A DNA stretch of 64,000 bases from [Clostridium] fimetarium (GCF_900111235.1 NZ_FOJI01000020.1:1-64000); one strand, 5' to 3'. Shown: positions 28,319 to 37,922, counted from the stretch's first letter. A program made the numbers and translations. Notes: generated by a model not told the origin, from the letters alone.

Positions 28319-28435
28319 CTTTTAGATAATTCAAATTATAAACTTTTTATAAAATCTTCAAAAATGCGGGACACTACCCCCTAATTTTCGGCTTATAAGT
28401 ATAGAGGTAAATTTAAGAAACTGCAGTAAACATAA

Positions 28436-28573
28436 TCACCCTGGTATACTATCCTTCACACAAAGTGCTCCCCAACCCATTTCAGGATTCGGCCACTCAC
28501 TAAACCCCGGCAGTTTCTTCGCCCCATCAATTAGGTAGGCTTTCACTTTCTCTGCTTGTGTCAAGGAAAGACT
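28436..28573 (-). pseudogene. C-terminal tail of a clostridial S8 peptidase inside the repeat element
   Basis: Forty-six codons ending LPGFSEWPNPEMGWGALCVK and DSIPG, then stop. This resembles the end of large clostridial subtilisin-like (S8) peptidases, which finish with a PG(F/Y)xExPN...GxGALC motif. The upstream end merges into a poly-A/T tract with no start. The same 138-bp piece is kept without indels at 35233-35370, 48872-49009 and 58289-58426. Confidence 0.6.
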
Positions 28574-28764
28574 AAAAAAAAATTGTACATTTATTGCGTT
28601 TTCGTTATCAACTCACCAGAAAATGCAGTGTTTCTGCGGTCTCTGGTGAATTGATAATTTTCACCTCATCTATTAAAATGAAAGTAAGATAAAATGAAAT
28701 CTTACTTTTATCAAATGAGTTTGCATTAGAACTTTCTTCCAATGCTTCAAATAATATATATGCC

Positions 28765-28809
28765 AGTGTGGCTGCCCAGTATTACTATTGGACTGACCAC
28801 ACTTTTTTT
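28765..28809 (+). terminator. Terminator-like hairpin inside repeat element A
   Basis: AGTGTGG...CCACACT enclosing CCAGTATTACTATTGG, followed by seven T. Copies B, C and D keep the fold with different bases in the stem (for example GTCCA/TGGAC in C), suggesting a plus-strand transcript ends here. Confidence 0.55.
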
Positions 28810-29351
28810 ATTTACTCTACCCCGTGCATTATCTATCGCAAATACTTCTGCCATAGATCGGGAAACATGTAAGTTAGGATTGATGATTTCCATCACAGCA
28901 CCACATATATCTAATTCCAATGAACCAATGTTGGTTCAACCATATGCTTGCTATGCTCCGGTGCCACCCGGCTGCTTGTTTAAGCAGTTGTTTCATTATC
29001 CATCAAAGCTTTGCAATGCGTATCAATAACATTACATCCATCTGGTTCGCTCTTTACCTTTTGCGTTGAACTTTAGTTCAATCTTCTACTTACGATACCT
29101 TGCTTGAACTGGTTTCGCAGCAGGTACATCACGGCAAATCTACAGATGGATCACGTTTACTTCCAAAGCGGATACTACAGCTTTGGTTTCAATTAAGTGT
29201 GTTTGATTTTTGTTTCTTACACTCGATATTCAGTTGTCAAGGTTCAGGTGCTGTAGCAAATTACCAGAATCTTGATTCTGATTATCGTCTTTCAGCAGGG
29301 GGAAATTTATCCCTATACTTATAAGCCGAAAATCAGGGGGTAGTGTCCCGC

Positions 29352-29766
29352 TTTTTTTAATTATTTTTTTATTATTTTGATAATCCATTTGATTTATCTT
29401 AAATTATTCATTGTTTTATTTGCATATATAATATGAAAGATCTTTTAGAATTTTATATACAAGTAAAATAGTTTTGAGCAAAATACCTCAGTAGAAAAAT
29501 GATCTACTGAGGTATTCATTGTTAATATATAATATTAATGGTATTTATCAATATTTTCATTTCTACTACATGTATTAGTAATCCTAGCATTATCTTGGCA
29601 TAGTTTTCTCTTAATTTTCTCTTGTGCATATGGTAACATATTCTTTCTCGAAACTAATCCAAGAAAGCTGAATTGTACCTTTTAGATGCAGAACAAAAGA
29701 CCCTTCTTAGTTTACATATAGATATGCAAAAATAATTTAAAATACTATCTACTAATTTCCTTTATA
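29352..29766. other. Intergenic region past the ABC operon
   Basis: No gene seen. Contains the perfect hairpin listed next and otherwise AT-rich spacer between the repeat element and the permease stop at 29767. Confidence 0.4.
29482..29516. terminator. Perfect 14-bp stem hairpin, likely terminator
   Basis: AATACCTCAGTAGA pairs with TCTACTGAGGTATT around a 7-base loop. On the minus strand it is followed by TTTTGC, so it may end the ABC operon 250 bp upstream. Confidence 0.6.
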
Positions 29767-30513
29767 TTATAAAAAATCTTTTTTTCTAATAAACAATCCC
29801 ATTAGAAATAATCCTATTATTAAAATTAATGGATACACTACCAAATTATAATAAGATACTCCCAACCAATAGATTACATATGGATTCATATTTACTTTTA
29901 AAAAAAATAAATGGATAGCAGCTGGTTGCATTCCTAGTTCTAACTTTATTAACAGTATAATAATAACATATCCAATTAAAGGTGTTCCAAATATCCACCA
30001 CAACAAAGCAATAAGCATGCCAAAAAAAACAATTGTTAAAAATGTCATTATTGTAAATACAAATAATATCTCCCATACATTTCCGTTATGCGGAACCTGG
30101 GTATGTAATAAATTTGATGCTGCACTATTTTCTTCTATCCAGTTATTATTAAATCGACCAAATTGGATTCCTATCAATGTCGTACAAATTAATAAATAAA
30201 ATGATATGATAAAAGCATTTTTTATAATTTTTTTACATAATCTTATCCAAAGATTTCGTACATTTTTCATATGTAGTATCACACTTGGAAAGAAATCATA
30301 TTTGATACTATGAACAACAAGGAATGCTGCAAATGGGATAGTGATAATACTACACTGATTTTGAACAGTACAAAATGCGTCAGCTAAGCAATAGCTTACC
30401 TGAGGTGAATCCATTAACGCCCAAAGGACAAAACTTATATATATAGGAATGCCAATCAGAAAAATAAAAAATGCTATGTTATAACTCCAATCAGTTGCCA
30501 TTTTAACCTTCAC
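29767..30513 (-). CDS. ABC-2 type permease (last gene of operon)
   Basis: 248 residues, six strongly hydrophobic segments (about 15-35, 50-68, 98-118, 150-172, 178-200, 218-240), no soluble domain: an ABC-2 type membrane subunit. Its start overlaps the ATPase gene by 11 bp, showing translational coupling. It presumably pairs with that ATPase and the permeases upstream to move a peptide or lipid across the membrane; the substrate is unknown. Confidence 0.75.
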   Translation of the reverse strand: MKVKMATDWSYNIAFFIFLIGIPIYISFVLWALMDSPQVSYCLADAFCTVQNQCSIITIPFAAFLVVHSIKYDFFPSVILHMKNVRNLWIRLCKKIIKNAFIISFYLLICTTLIGIQFGRFNNNWIEENSAASNLLHTQVPHNGNVWEILFVFTIMTFLTIVFFGMLIALLWWIFGTPLIGYVIIILLIKLELGMQPAAIHLFFLKVNMNPYVIYWLGVSYYNLVVYPLILIIGLFLMGLFIRKKDFL

Positions 30514-31135
30514 TTACTATTTTCCCCTCACTTATTACAATAATCTCATCTGATAAAGATTCTAATTCTTCTGCATCATGGCAAGCTACTAATATAATAG
30601 CACCTCGTTCTTTTTGTTGTTTTAAAATTTGTCTAACAAGCTCCACGCCCGTCTCATCTAAAGCATTAATTGGTTCATCTAATAGGATTAGTTCAGGTTC
30701 TTCCATCACAGCCGCTGCGATGCCCAATCTCTGCTTCATGCCAAGAGAATATTTTCTATATGTTCTCCTATCATTTGGATCTAATCCAACATTCTGTAAG
30801 GTAACATAAATCTTATTTTTATCAATCTTTTTTTGTATCGAAGCCAATACCTGTAAATTTTTAACCCCTGTATAATTTGAAATAAATGTAGGATTCTCTA
30901 TCAGCACTCCAACACTTTCCGGAAATGATATATCCTTTCCTAATACTCTTCCATTAATGTCTATTGTTCCTTCGGCTTTTATTAATCCACAAATTGCTCG
31001 CATAAGCATTGTCTTTCCAGAACCATTTTTCCCTTTTAATCCATAAATTTTACCTGACTCGAATCTAAGATTAATATTTTGTAGAATATAATTACCCCGA
31101 ATCTTTTTTGTAAGATTTATAATTTCTATATACAT
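30503..31135 (-). CDS. ABC transporter ATPase subunit
   Basis: 210 residues. Walker A GKNGSGKT (about 37-44), signature YSLGMKQR (about 131), Walker B LILLDEP, D-loop NALD and switch His in VACHDAEE are all intact. Short single-domain form typical of bacteriocin-export or self-protection transporters. It is the only ATPase in the operon and lies between permease genes, so it probably energises all of them. ATG at 31135 has AAGGAAT upstream. Confidence 0.9.
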   Translation of the reverse strand: MYIEIINLTKKIRGNYILQNINLRFESGKIYGLKGKNGSGKTMLMRAICGLIKAEGTIDINGRVLGKDISFPESVGVLIENPTFISNYTGVKNLQVLASIQKKIDKNKIYVTLQNVGLDPNDRRTYRKYSLGMKQRLGIAAAVMEEPELILLDEPINALDETGVELVRQILKQQKERGAIILVACHDAEELESLSDEIIVISEGKIVSEG

Positions 31136-31139
31136 AGCT

Positions 31140-31973
31140 TTATTCCTTTCCTAAAATATCAACATTTCGAAAATAAAAATATCCCACAATGAAACTTATT
31201 AAAATTATGATCATATTAACCATCATAGAAGGAAAAATATGAATTCCATTTGGGTTCACAATATAATTACGGTAAAACATTAAGAAGTTTCCAGGCAGAA
31301 ACCATTTCATATAAAATGCTGAAAATATATATAATATAATAATTATTATATAACTCACAATTGGATGAACTAAAAAAGACAGAAACATCTGAAACATTGA
31401 TATGGCTATTGAGGAAATAATTGGGAGAAGTCCTACGAAGATGATAATTTCAAATTGCTTGTACCCTACTATTTCCATTCCAAGCATTCTATGAATCAAT
31501 TCTTTATGAATTTCACCAGTTATCTGTGTTTTAAATAACATACCTGCTATTAAAATACCCATATATATTGCTGCGTAATAAGAAATTACAGTCGCCATAT
31601 TCCAAATGCATTTTGAACTCCACCAGAATATTCTTTGTTTACTTTTTATCATCATTTGCAATCCCATTCCATGTAAATCTTTATGAGGATAATACCCTAT
31701 CAATAATCCCAGTATTAAATTAAAAAGCAAAAAATCGAACGGAACATTAAAAGGATTTGAAGTGGATGGAATGTATTCTTTCATTCCCTTAAACATATAT
31801 ATAAAACAATCAATTACTGAAGTCTCATCTGCTATATTATACTTTTTGATATAAATATTCGTTTTTAAAAAAAATTGAATTGCAATAGTACATGCAACAA
31901 AAAATATAATGATATACTTATAATAATATCTTATAATTCCTTGACGTAAATCTGATAGAATTTGTAATTTCAT
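31140..31973 (-). CDS. ABC-2 type permease
   Basis: 277 residues from ATG at 31973 (MKLQILSDLRQG), chosen because AGAGG lies 7 nt upstream and because a longer frame would run into the preceding gene. Six membrane segments; a cytoplasmic amphipathic N-terminus as in other ABC-2 permeases. Separated from the ATPase by 4 bp and from the upstream gene by 11 bp. Confidence 0.75.
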   Translation of the reverse strand: MKLQILSDLRQGIIRYYYKYIIIFFVACTIAIQFFLKTNIYIKKYNIADETSVIDCFIYMFKGMKEYIPSTSNPFNVPFDFLLFNLILGLLIGYYPHKDLHGMGLQMMIKSKQRIFWWSSKCIWNMATVISYYAAIYMGILIAGMLFKTQITGEIHKELIHRMLGMEIVGYKQFEIIIFVGLLPIISSIAISMFQMFLSFLVHPIVSYIIIIILYIFSAFYMKWFLPGNFLMFYRNYIVNPNGIHIFPSMMVNMIIILISFIVGYFYFRNVDILGKE

Positions 31974-31984
31974 ACTTAACCTCT

Positions 31985-32539
31985 TTACCCAAAATTTAAT
32001 ATCTTTTTCGCAGGATAATAAGTAAAAACAAGATGAAATGCACAAGATTCCAGTTTTTCTTTACTCCAATAGTTCTCGCTTACAAGACTATTGCTAATTA
32101 CAGTTGAAAGCTCGATTACAGTACCTTGTGATCCTGACTTTATCACCCCAACCATATTACCAACCATGCTGATTCCATTTCCAAACTCAAAAGGGCTTGT
32201 TTCTACCTGCATTAACATTAGATCTTTTAATTTTATATCATTTGATGTATTGTTACTGATTTTAATAGTAAATACAACATGCAAAAATCCTTTTTCCATA
32301 TCAAAATCATAACTATCTTCAGGATATGCAACAGCATATTCCTCAGCCGAATAAATCTTTCTACTAATTGGCGTAAAATCTAAATCTTTCCATTTCATTG
32401 ACTGATTTAGAACATACTCTTCCACCTTAGCATTGGGAAAGCGGTGATTGATATCCCAAATCATATAGAAAGAGGCACAAAAAAATATACCAATTGCTAT
32501 ACACAAGAGTATCTTTTTATATTTTTTAATAAATATCAT
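31985..32539 (-). CDS. Membrane-anchored accessory protein with extracellular beta domain
   Basis: 184 residues from ATG at 32539 with GAGAGG upstream. One N-terminal membrane helix (KILLCIAIGIFFCASFYMIW), then an extracytoplasmic domain. Its core FTIKISNNTSNDIKLKDL recalls DUF4352/DUF5028-type immunoglobulin-like domains of lipoproteins next to ABC transporters. It overlaps the upstream permease gene by 14 bp. A similar FIKVKIKNESTTDIKQY motif is in the lipoprotein at 33370-34113, so the two may be distant paralogues. Role inferred as accessory or immunity. Confidence 0.65.
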   Translation of the reverse strand: MIFIKKYKKILLCIAIGIFFCASFYMIWDINHRFPNAKVEEYVLNQSMKWKDLDFTPISRKIYSAEEYAVAYPEDSYDFDMEKGFLHVVFTIKISNNTSNDIKLKDLMLMQVETSPFEFGNGISMVGNMVGVIKSGSQGTVIELSTVISNSLVSENYWSKEKLESCAFHLVFTYYPAKKILNFG

Positions 32540-33356
32540 CTTTAAATCCTCTCCAAATATAAATTGCACTACTTATTGTACCAATCAAGACTGCTTCAAT
32601 TATTATTGCTGATAACTTAACTTTATATGGTTGTGTCAAATCTAAAATATAAATTGGACTCCATGAACCTATATGTATATTGTAAATATAGGATGCAATT
32701 ATGCCCAAACAATAATACATAAGAAACGGACATAGTGTAAACATAAATATATTATGAACAAATCCTACTAATGATAATGCAAGCGTTGCAAACACGCCGC
32801 CGTAAATAAAATAAATTAACATGTAAATTAAAATATAGTAATATGGATGGCTATAAAAAAGGGCAACCAACATACTCCCACTGATTGGGGCAAATAAATT
32901 ATTAGTGGATGGAAGTAGTGAAGGAAGCAAGCAGGCTGTAATCAGAAGGTTTAAAAGCATTGGAATTACTACTGATATTCCTCCAGCTATAAAGTTAACG
33001 AGATATTTAGATATGTAATAATTTCTTCTGAAAGTTCTAGAAAAAATATTTTTAACATAGCCTGTCTTCATATCCATAAAATACGTAATTGCGCATGGAA
33101 GTATGGCTAAAATTGGAAATATTGTCCGATAAGAGAAGCTATACGGTGAAAACCCACTTCCACCAATCCATGAATTAAACACAGAAGGTAAATAACAGCT
33201 TGCATCATTCCTATAACCTCCTATTATGTCTTGAGATCTTCTCCCGACTTCCATGATAATCTGAGCTATTGCAATAGTACAACCAATTGAAAGTGAAAGC
33301 CAAAATCCCCAATTTGATTGAACACGTTCTCGTTCAATTTTAATCATTTCTTTCAT
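32526..33356 (-). CDS. ABC-2 type permease
   Basis: 276 residues with six hydrophobic segments and an extracytoplasmic loop after the first (about 38-75), resembling lantibiotic-protection-type permeases. ATG at 33356 with AGGAG upstream, 13 bp after the lipoprotein gene. Third permease of the operon, giving a 3:1 permease to ATPase gene ratio. Confidence 0.75.
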   Translation of the reverse strand: MKEMIKIERERVQSNWGFWLSLSIGCTIAIAQIIMEVGRRSQDIIGGYRNDASCYLPSVFNSWIGGSGFSPYSFSYRTIFPILAILPCAITYFMDMKTGYVKNIFSRTFRRNYYISKYLVNFIAGGISVVIPMLLNLLITACLLPSLLPSTNNLFAPISGSMLVALFYSHPYYYILIYMLIYFIYGGVFATLALSLVGFVHNIFMFTLCPFLMYYCLGIIASYIYNIHIGSWSPIYILDLTQPYKVKLSAIIIEAVLIGTISSAIYIWRGFKDDIY

Positions 33357-33369
33357 ATTTTACTTACTC

Positions 33370-34113
33370 CTAATTAATTGGAATCATGTAAGATCCCACT
33401 GATAATTTATCAACACTATAATTATTTATTAAAAATCCCGTATTTAAATATACCTTGTTATTGTTAACGACAGACTTATACATATTTCCACATAAAACCG
33501 TTTCAATTTCCTCATTAACTTTGAAGTTATAAAATAATGCATCTTTAGCATCTTTATTCAAGTCCGGATACTTATTATATGCTTCAAGTGCTCCAAAACA
33601 ATTTACGAATCCCTCTGAATTTTTAGTAAAAAAGGTAGAACCTAAATACTGCTTTATATCAGTTGTAGATTCATTTTTAATTTTTACTTTTATAAAATAA
33701 TTAACTTTTTCATCATTTATTAAATTTATACCATTATAAAAATAATGTTCATAATCCTTCACATTAACTATGTAATTAATAAATTGATTCTTATCTTTTT
33801 CATTGAGTAACTGATTTAAATCCTCTAGAGTGCTACTAAGTACCACCTGCTCATAACAAATCGAAAATTTTCCTATACGATATATTTCACCTAATTTCCC
33901 ATATGATATCAAATCCGAATTTGAAGCAGCTTTATTTAAATATTCAATTGGATCATTCTCGCTCATCGTTCTCTGAGTTTGATGTATACTAGTAGATTCT
34001 TGTATTACATTTGTAGTTGTAGTAACCTGTAAATCACTTACGCTTGTTCTATTGCATGCAGTAAAAAAGAAAAAACATGTACAGAAAAAAAATATAATAT
34101 ATTTACCCTTCAT
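33370..34113 (-). CDS. Lipoprotein of the ABC operon
   Basis: 247 residues. Lipobox FTAC (Cys about 20) after a very hydrophobic signal peptide (IIFFFCTCFFFF), then a Thr/Ser-rich linker and an extracytoplasmic domain that contains a beta-sandwich-like stretch (NYFIKVKIKNESTTDIKQY). Anchored outside the membrane, it may bind the secreted product of the next gene upstream or protect the cell from it. No family recognised with certainty. ATG has AAAGGGAAT upstream. Confidence 0.7.
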   Translation of the reverse strand: MKGKYIIFFFCTCFFFFTACNRTSVSDLQVTTTTNVIQESTSIHQTQRTMSENDPIEYLNKAASNSDLISYGKLGEIYRIGKFSICYEQVVLSSTLEDLNQLLNEKDKNQFINYIVNVKDYEHYFYNGINLINDEKVNYFIKVKIKNESTTDIKQYLGSTFFTKNSEGFVNCFGALEAYNKYPDLNKDAKDALFYNFKVNEEIETVLCGNMYKSVVNNNKVYLNTGFLINNYSVDKLSVGSYMIPIN

Positions 34114-34183
34114 ATTATTCCCTTTCTTGTTAGTTAGGTGGTAATATTATATGAATAGCAAATTATATACAATAAGTTTTAAT

Positions 34184-34637
34184 TTAATATCCTATACTAT
34201 CTGGACTCCAAAGCCCCCAAAACATACAGCTTCCAAATCCTTGGTCATTAACTAGACTTCCTTGTATAAATGCATCTCTGAACCTCTTCTCATAAACGTC
34301 ATTAGTTATAGGTAACTTTGTTCCCTCAGTAAAATATTTTTTCCAAACGCCATTTTTACTACATCTTTCACCATATGAATACTCCCAGTCAGCTCCATAT
34401 GCTTCCGCGGAATAAACAGTTCCTAGTATTTCAGAAGAAGTGCAATACATATACATATAAGATGTATATGTTTTAGGTCGTGTTTCTGTTTGTGTATATC
34501 CTTGATAAGTATCAAATCCAAATGTATATGGTGTATCACTATGTTCATTCGCTTTAGCAGCGACTGTGCCAATATGAAACATTATAAAAATCACCATCAT
34601 ACATATAAAAATATTACTCCACCTTGATTTTTTTCAT
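34184..34637 (-). CDS. Small secreted protein, signal peptide out of frame by one base
   Basis: The mature part (from about AKANEHSDTPYTFGF to WGLWSPDSIGY at 34184) is intact. The best start is ATG at 34637, which has AGGAGG upstream, but its frame stops after seven codons. Removing one A from the A7 run at 34628-34634 would give MKKSRWSNIFICMMVIFIMF and a perfect signal peptide in frame. As written, translation could begin only at weak ATGs near 34600. Tyr-rich mature protein of about 110 residues with three Cys; the layout DTPxxF...GxWSPDS recalls DUF2712-like secreted proteins beside ABC transporters. Possible bacteriocin-like product; not proven. Confidence 0.6.
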
Positions 34638-35161
34638 ACAATCCTCCTTAAATATATATATTATTACCACCTAGTTCTATAATTATATGATTTAATATCT
34701 AAAATATAGTACAAGTTCAAATAAAAATACTTTTATAAATCAAAAAATACTTGAGGATCTCTGTCAGTCTTAAGTGAAATCCTCAAGTATTTATTTATTA
34801 CATTTTTTTATTTTACAAATTTAATATCAATTTTAATGACTACTTCCCCAGAATCGACATAAGTATCATTGTTTTTCATTGTCTCTCCATGTGATTATAT
34901 TTTAAATTAGTATAATAATGAGTAATAAATATAGTAATAAATATATAGTAATTGCAACAAATAAAAGTCTATTAATTGTGAGTACACCTTCTGTGTCATT
35001 TGTGAGTACATATGCCATTTTATAATGCTTTTCAGACTTAATAAAACCTATATTTTCTCGTATTTTATTGAATTTTAATATGTAAATACACCTATTTATC
35101 TATTTGTGAGTACACTTTTAGATAATTCAAATTATAAACTTTTTATAAACTCTTCAAAAAT
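34638..35161. other. Intergenic region between secreted-protein gene and repeat element B
   Basis: Holds the operon promoter (minus strand), a bidirectional hairpin and the three TGTGAGTACA repeats at 34977, 35001 and 35105 that normally precede a DUF1016 gene; here that gene is absent. No gene seen. Confidence 0.5.
34745..34792. terminator. Bidirectional terminator hairpin
   Basis: AAATACTTGAGGAT pairs with ATCCTCAAGTATTT; T-rich on both exits (TTTATTTATTA one way, TTTTTTG the other). Confidence 0.65.
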
Positions 35162-36142
35162 GCGGGACACTACCCCCTGATTTTCGGCTTATAAGTATAG
35201 GGGTAAAATTTAAGAGACTGTAGCAAATACACTCACATCGGTATACTATCCTTCACACAAAGCGCTCCCCACCCCATCTCAGGATTCGGCCACTCCGTAA
35301 ACCCCGGCAATTTCTTCGCCCCATTAATCAAATACGCCTTCACTTTTTCTGCTTGTGTCAAGGAAAGACTAAAAAAAAATTGTATATTTATTTCGTTTTC
35401 GTTATCAACTCACCAGAAAGTGCAGTGTTTCTGCGGTCTCTGGTGAATTGATAAATTTTAACTCATTTGTTGAAATTATCAATTGAATAAAAGGAGAACC
35501 TTCATTCATTAAATGAGTTAGTGGTAAATCTTTGTTCTAATGCTTCTAATAATATATATGCAAATGTGGCTGCCCAGTATTACTACTGGATTAGCCACAC
35601 TTTTTTAATTTACTCTTCCCCGTGCATTATCTATCGCAATCACTTCTGCCATAGACCGGGAAACATGTAAGTTAGGATTGATGATTTCCATCACAGCATA
35701 ACATACCACTCTTACAAATGAACCGCTTCCGGTTCAATGATATGTTATGCTCCGGTGCCATCCGGCTGCTTGTTTAAGCAGTTGTTTCATTATCCATCAA
35801 AGCTTTGCAATGCGTATCAATAGCATTACATCCATCTAGTTCGCTCTTTACCTTTTGTGTTGAACTTTAGTTCAATCTTCTATTACGATATCTTGCTTGA
35901 ACTGGTTCCCCAGCAGGTACATCACGGCAAATCTACAGATGGATCACGTTTACTTCCAAAACGAATGCTACTGCTTGGTTTTCAACTAAGTGTGTTTGAT
36001 TTTTGTTTCTTACACTCGATATGAAATTGTCAATGTTCAGGTGCTGTATCTACTCATCAGAACCTTGATTCTGATTTTCGACATTCAGCAGGGGGAAATT
36101 TATCCCTATACTTATAAGCCGAAAATCAGGGGGTAGTGTCCC

Positions 36143-37786
36143 AATGTCATTTAGTTAAGATATCAGAATACGATGTTAAGAATTGAAACATAGCAGAGAA
36201 CGTATTTTTCTTTGTTCTGTTTCTTTTTTTATACAGAACTGCCATGAATTAATATTTATAAGCATTACAAAAAGACAGATTGCTATCTGCCTAAAAGTAG
36301 ATTATACTTTTTATGGATTAAGCTACTCTATAGAGGAATCCAACTACGCTCTTTGGTTTGACTTTACGAGGGTCTTGACGGCCTGGGCGCACGGGTAGGA
36401 TATACTTCTGTATTAGCAATTCGACATTTGGTGGACTTATATCATTACATTTTAGGTATTTTTTGCAGATACATATTGCCATCGTGAAATTCACTTGGTA
36501 AGTGTGCTTATTTTTCTGTTGCTGCTCAATAACAACATAGGTTGTTATTGCTTCACAGAAGTTATATAGTAACAATCTTGCAAAAATCTCCTGCTTGATA
36601 TAATCCACCTTTTTGGAATGAAAACTAGTTAATCCTATTGCGTATTTTAATTCTCTAAATGATGTTTCTATTCCCCATCTTAGGTGGTATATATCTTTGA
36701 TTTTATCAGGTGAAAATTCAGATCTATCGAGATTTGTTATTATAGTTTCATAAGAATCTTCGCCGATCAAAAAACGAACTACTCTAAATGAGATTGCATA
36801 TGTTTCTTTACTTCCAACTGGCAAATAGTCGAATTTCTGGCAAGATGGCATAAATTTATATTTTCCTGGTTGTGAATGTATATCTTTCGTCTGTTTCCTG
36901 GTTAATAAAAAGGAGAAATCTTTATCAAATTCGCCCTCTTCTGAAATATGTAGTCCTGAAGTGATACCATTGCTATGAATATCTTTCGCTCGTATAACAA
37001 ACTTCCATCCTTTATGATCTGCATGAGCGAATAGGTTATAATTCTCATAACCACGATCAGCGATAAGTATTACTTGCTCTGTTATCGATGACCGTTCTAT
37101 CATTTGTATGCAAGCAGCATATTCGTTTTCTTGGGTTCCATTTTGGATAATTGCATCCATATACATACGATTTTTCAAATCATAAATTGTATTTAAATGC
37201 AATTGATTAAAACCTTTATCGGTCGGTGTGCATTGAAAATAAGTAGTAGAGTCTTTAGAATTCCTGGCAATATTCAAATCCGAACCATCACATGCTATAA
37301 GCGAATATTCATCATATCGTTTGGGTTTATAAATCTGACCACTAACCTCATGGAATAAATATTCAAATGCTTCAGGAAGTATCTTACTTCGTTGCTGATT
37401 AAAAGCTGAAACAGTAGCGGTCTCTGGTGAAAAATTAAAATGCTCTAATAATTCCACACCAATAGACTTCCCCTCCATAGAAAGAAAAAAATTAAAGAAT
37501 GTTTCAAAATCTAATTTTCTCTTCCTTGAGAAATCACTTTCTGGTGTTTTTGTAAAGAGCCATGGAATAGCACTCATTTCCTTGATGGTATCAGATAAGA
37601 TCTCTTTAACTGATGAAATATAATTTTGCATAAGCGGTTGCCTCCTTGAAATGTATTTAAATCAAGGGCTTCGCCGAATTTTTCTAATAATTTGTCAAGC
37701 TTTTTTTGAAATTAATTACAAAAAAAAAGGGCAGGTACGTATTTCTACATACTCTACTCTTGAGTTGTTCTTAACTAAATGACATT
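36143..37786 (-). mobile_element. Complete IS4-family insertion sequence (1644 bp)
   Basis: Perfect 18-bp terminal inverted repeats (AATGTCATTTAGTTAAGA at the left, its complement at the right). A 12-bp direct target duplication, GGGTAGTGTCCC, lies at 36131-36142 and 37787-37798. The single transposase is intact. TSD length fits the IS4/IS231 groups. The perfect ends and duplication indicate a recent insertion. Confidence 0.92.
36318..37631 (-). CDS. IS4-family DDE transposase
   Basis: 437 residues. DDE acidic residues are visible in IACDGSD (about 118), ILIADRGYEN (about 193) and the signature YHLRWGIETSFRELK (about 318-332), the Y-(2)-R-(3)-E-(6)-K motif of IS4 enzymes. ATG at 37631 with GGAGG upstream. 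Full length with no frameshift, so likely active. Confidence 0.92.
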   Translation of the reverse strand: MQNYISSVKEILSDTIKEMSAIPWLFTKTPESDFSRKRKLDFETFFNFFLSMEGKSIGVELLEHFNFSPETATVSAFNQQRSKILPEAFEYLFHEVSGQIYKPKRYDEYSLIACDGSDLNIARNSKDSTTYFQCTPTDKGFNQLHLNTIYDLKNRMYMDAIIQNGTQENEYAACIQMIERSSITEQVILIADRGYENYNLFAHADHKGWKFVIRAKDIHSNGITSGLHISEEGEFDKDFSFLLTRKQTKDIHSQPGKYKFMPSCQKFDYLPVGSKETYAISFRVVRFLIGEDSYETIITNLDRSEFSPDKIKDIYHLRWGIETSFRELKYAIGLTSFHSKKVDYIKQEIFARLLLYNFCEAITTYVVIEQQQKNKHTYQVNFTMAICICKKYLKCNDISPPNVELLIQKYILPVRPGRQDPRKVKPKSVVGFLYRVA

Positions 37787-37884
37787 GGGTAGTGTCCCGC
37801 TTTTTATGAAATATTTTTAAAAAAAATAAAGAAGAGTTTTAACTCTTCCTTATTAAGTCATATTTTTAATGATTTTTATTAAAA

Positions 37885-37914
37885 ATCCACCTAGAATTTA
37901 AATTCTAGGTGGAT
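37885..37914 (-). terminator. Terminator of hcp
   Basis: Perfect 15-bp palindromic arms (ATCCACCTAGAATTT), 8 bp past the hcp stop and followed on the minus strand by TTTTTAATAAAAA. Confidence 0.8.
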
Positions 37915-37922
37915 AAATTATT

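Larger units (their letters stand above)
28366..29351. mobile_element. Repeat element copy A (about 1 kb, long terminal inverted repeats)
   Basis: Starts GCGGGACACTACCCCC and ends with its complement; the terminal inverted repeats run about 41 bp, past CTTATAAGTATAG. The interior carries four recurring features. First, a minus-strand protease tail at 28436-28573. Second, a strong hairpin TTATCAA.TCACCAGA / TCTGGTGA.TTGATAA (about 28605-28660). Third, a terminator-like hairpin at 28765-28809. Fourth, palindromes GAACCAATGTTGGTTC, TTGAACTTTAGTTCAA and CAGAATCTTGATTCTG. No transposase is present, so it is MITE-like. Three more copies follow in the window in the same orientation. Confidence 0.8.
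35162..37800. mobile_element. Repeat element copy B, interrupted by an IS4-family element
   Basis: Left terminal repeat at 35162 (GCGGGACACTACCCCC), right repeat from 36104. The IS at 36143-37786 splits the last 14 bases and the terminal GC resumes at 37799. Without the IS it is about 983 bp. It keeps the protease tail (35233-35370), the CACCAGA hairpin, the terminator-like hairpin near 35570-35610 and the palindrome GAACCGCTTCCGGTTC (35720-35735). Confidence 0.8.

Noticed and set aside
28807-28893. Small minus-strand ORF MEIINPNLHVSRSMAEVF inside the repeat elements
   Set aside because: It is similar in all copies and changes are mild, but it has no ribosome-binding site and overlaps the terminator-like hairpin; not strong enough to call a gene.
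28366-29351. Repeat element as a group II intron or known large RNA
   Set aside because: No domain V/VI-like end and no intron-encoded reverse transcriptase; the ends are inverted repeats instead.
34184-34637. Lactococcin-972 type bacteriocin
   Set aside because: The usual partner membrane protein and the typical mature-sequence pattern are absent.
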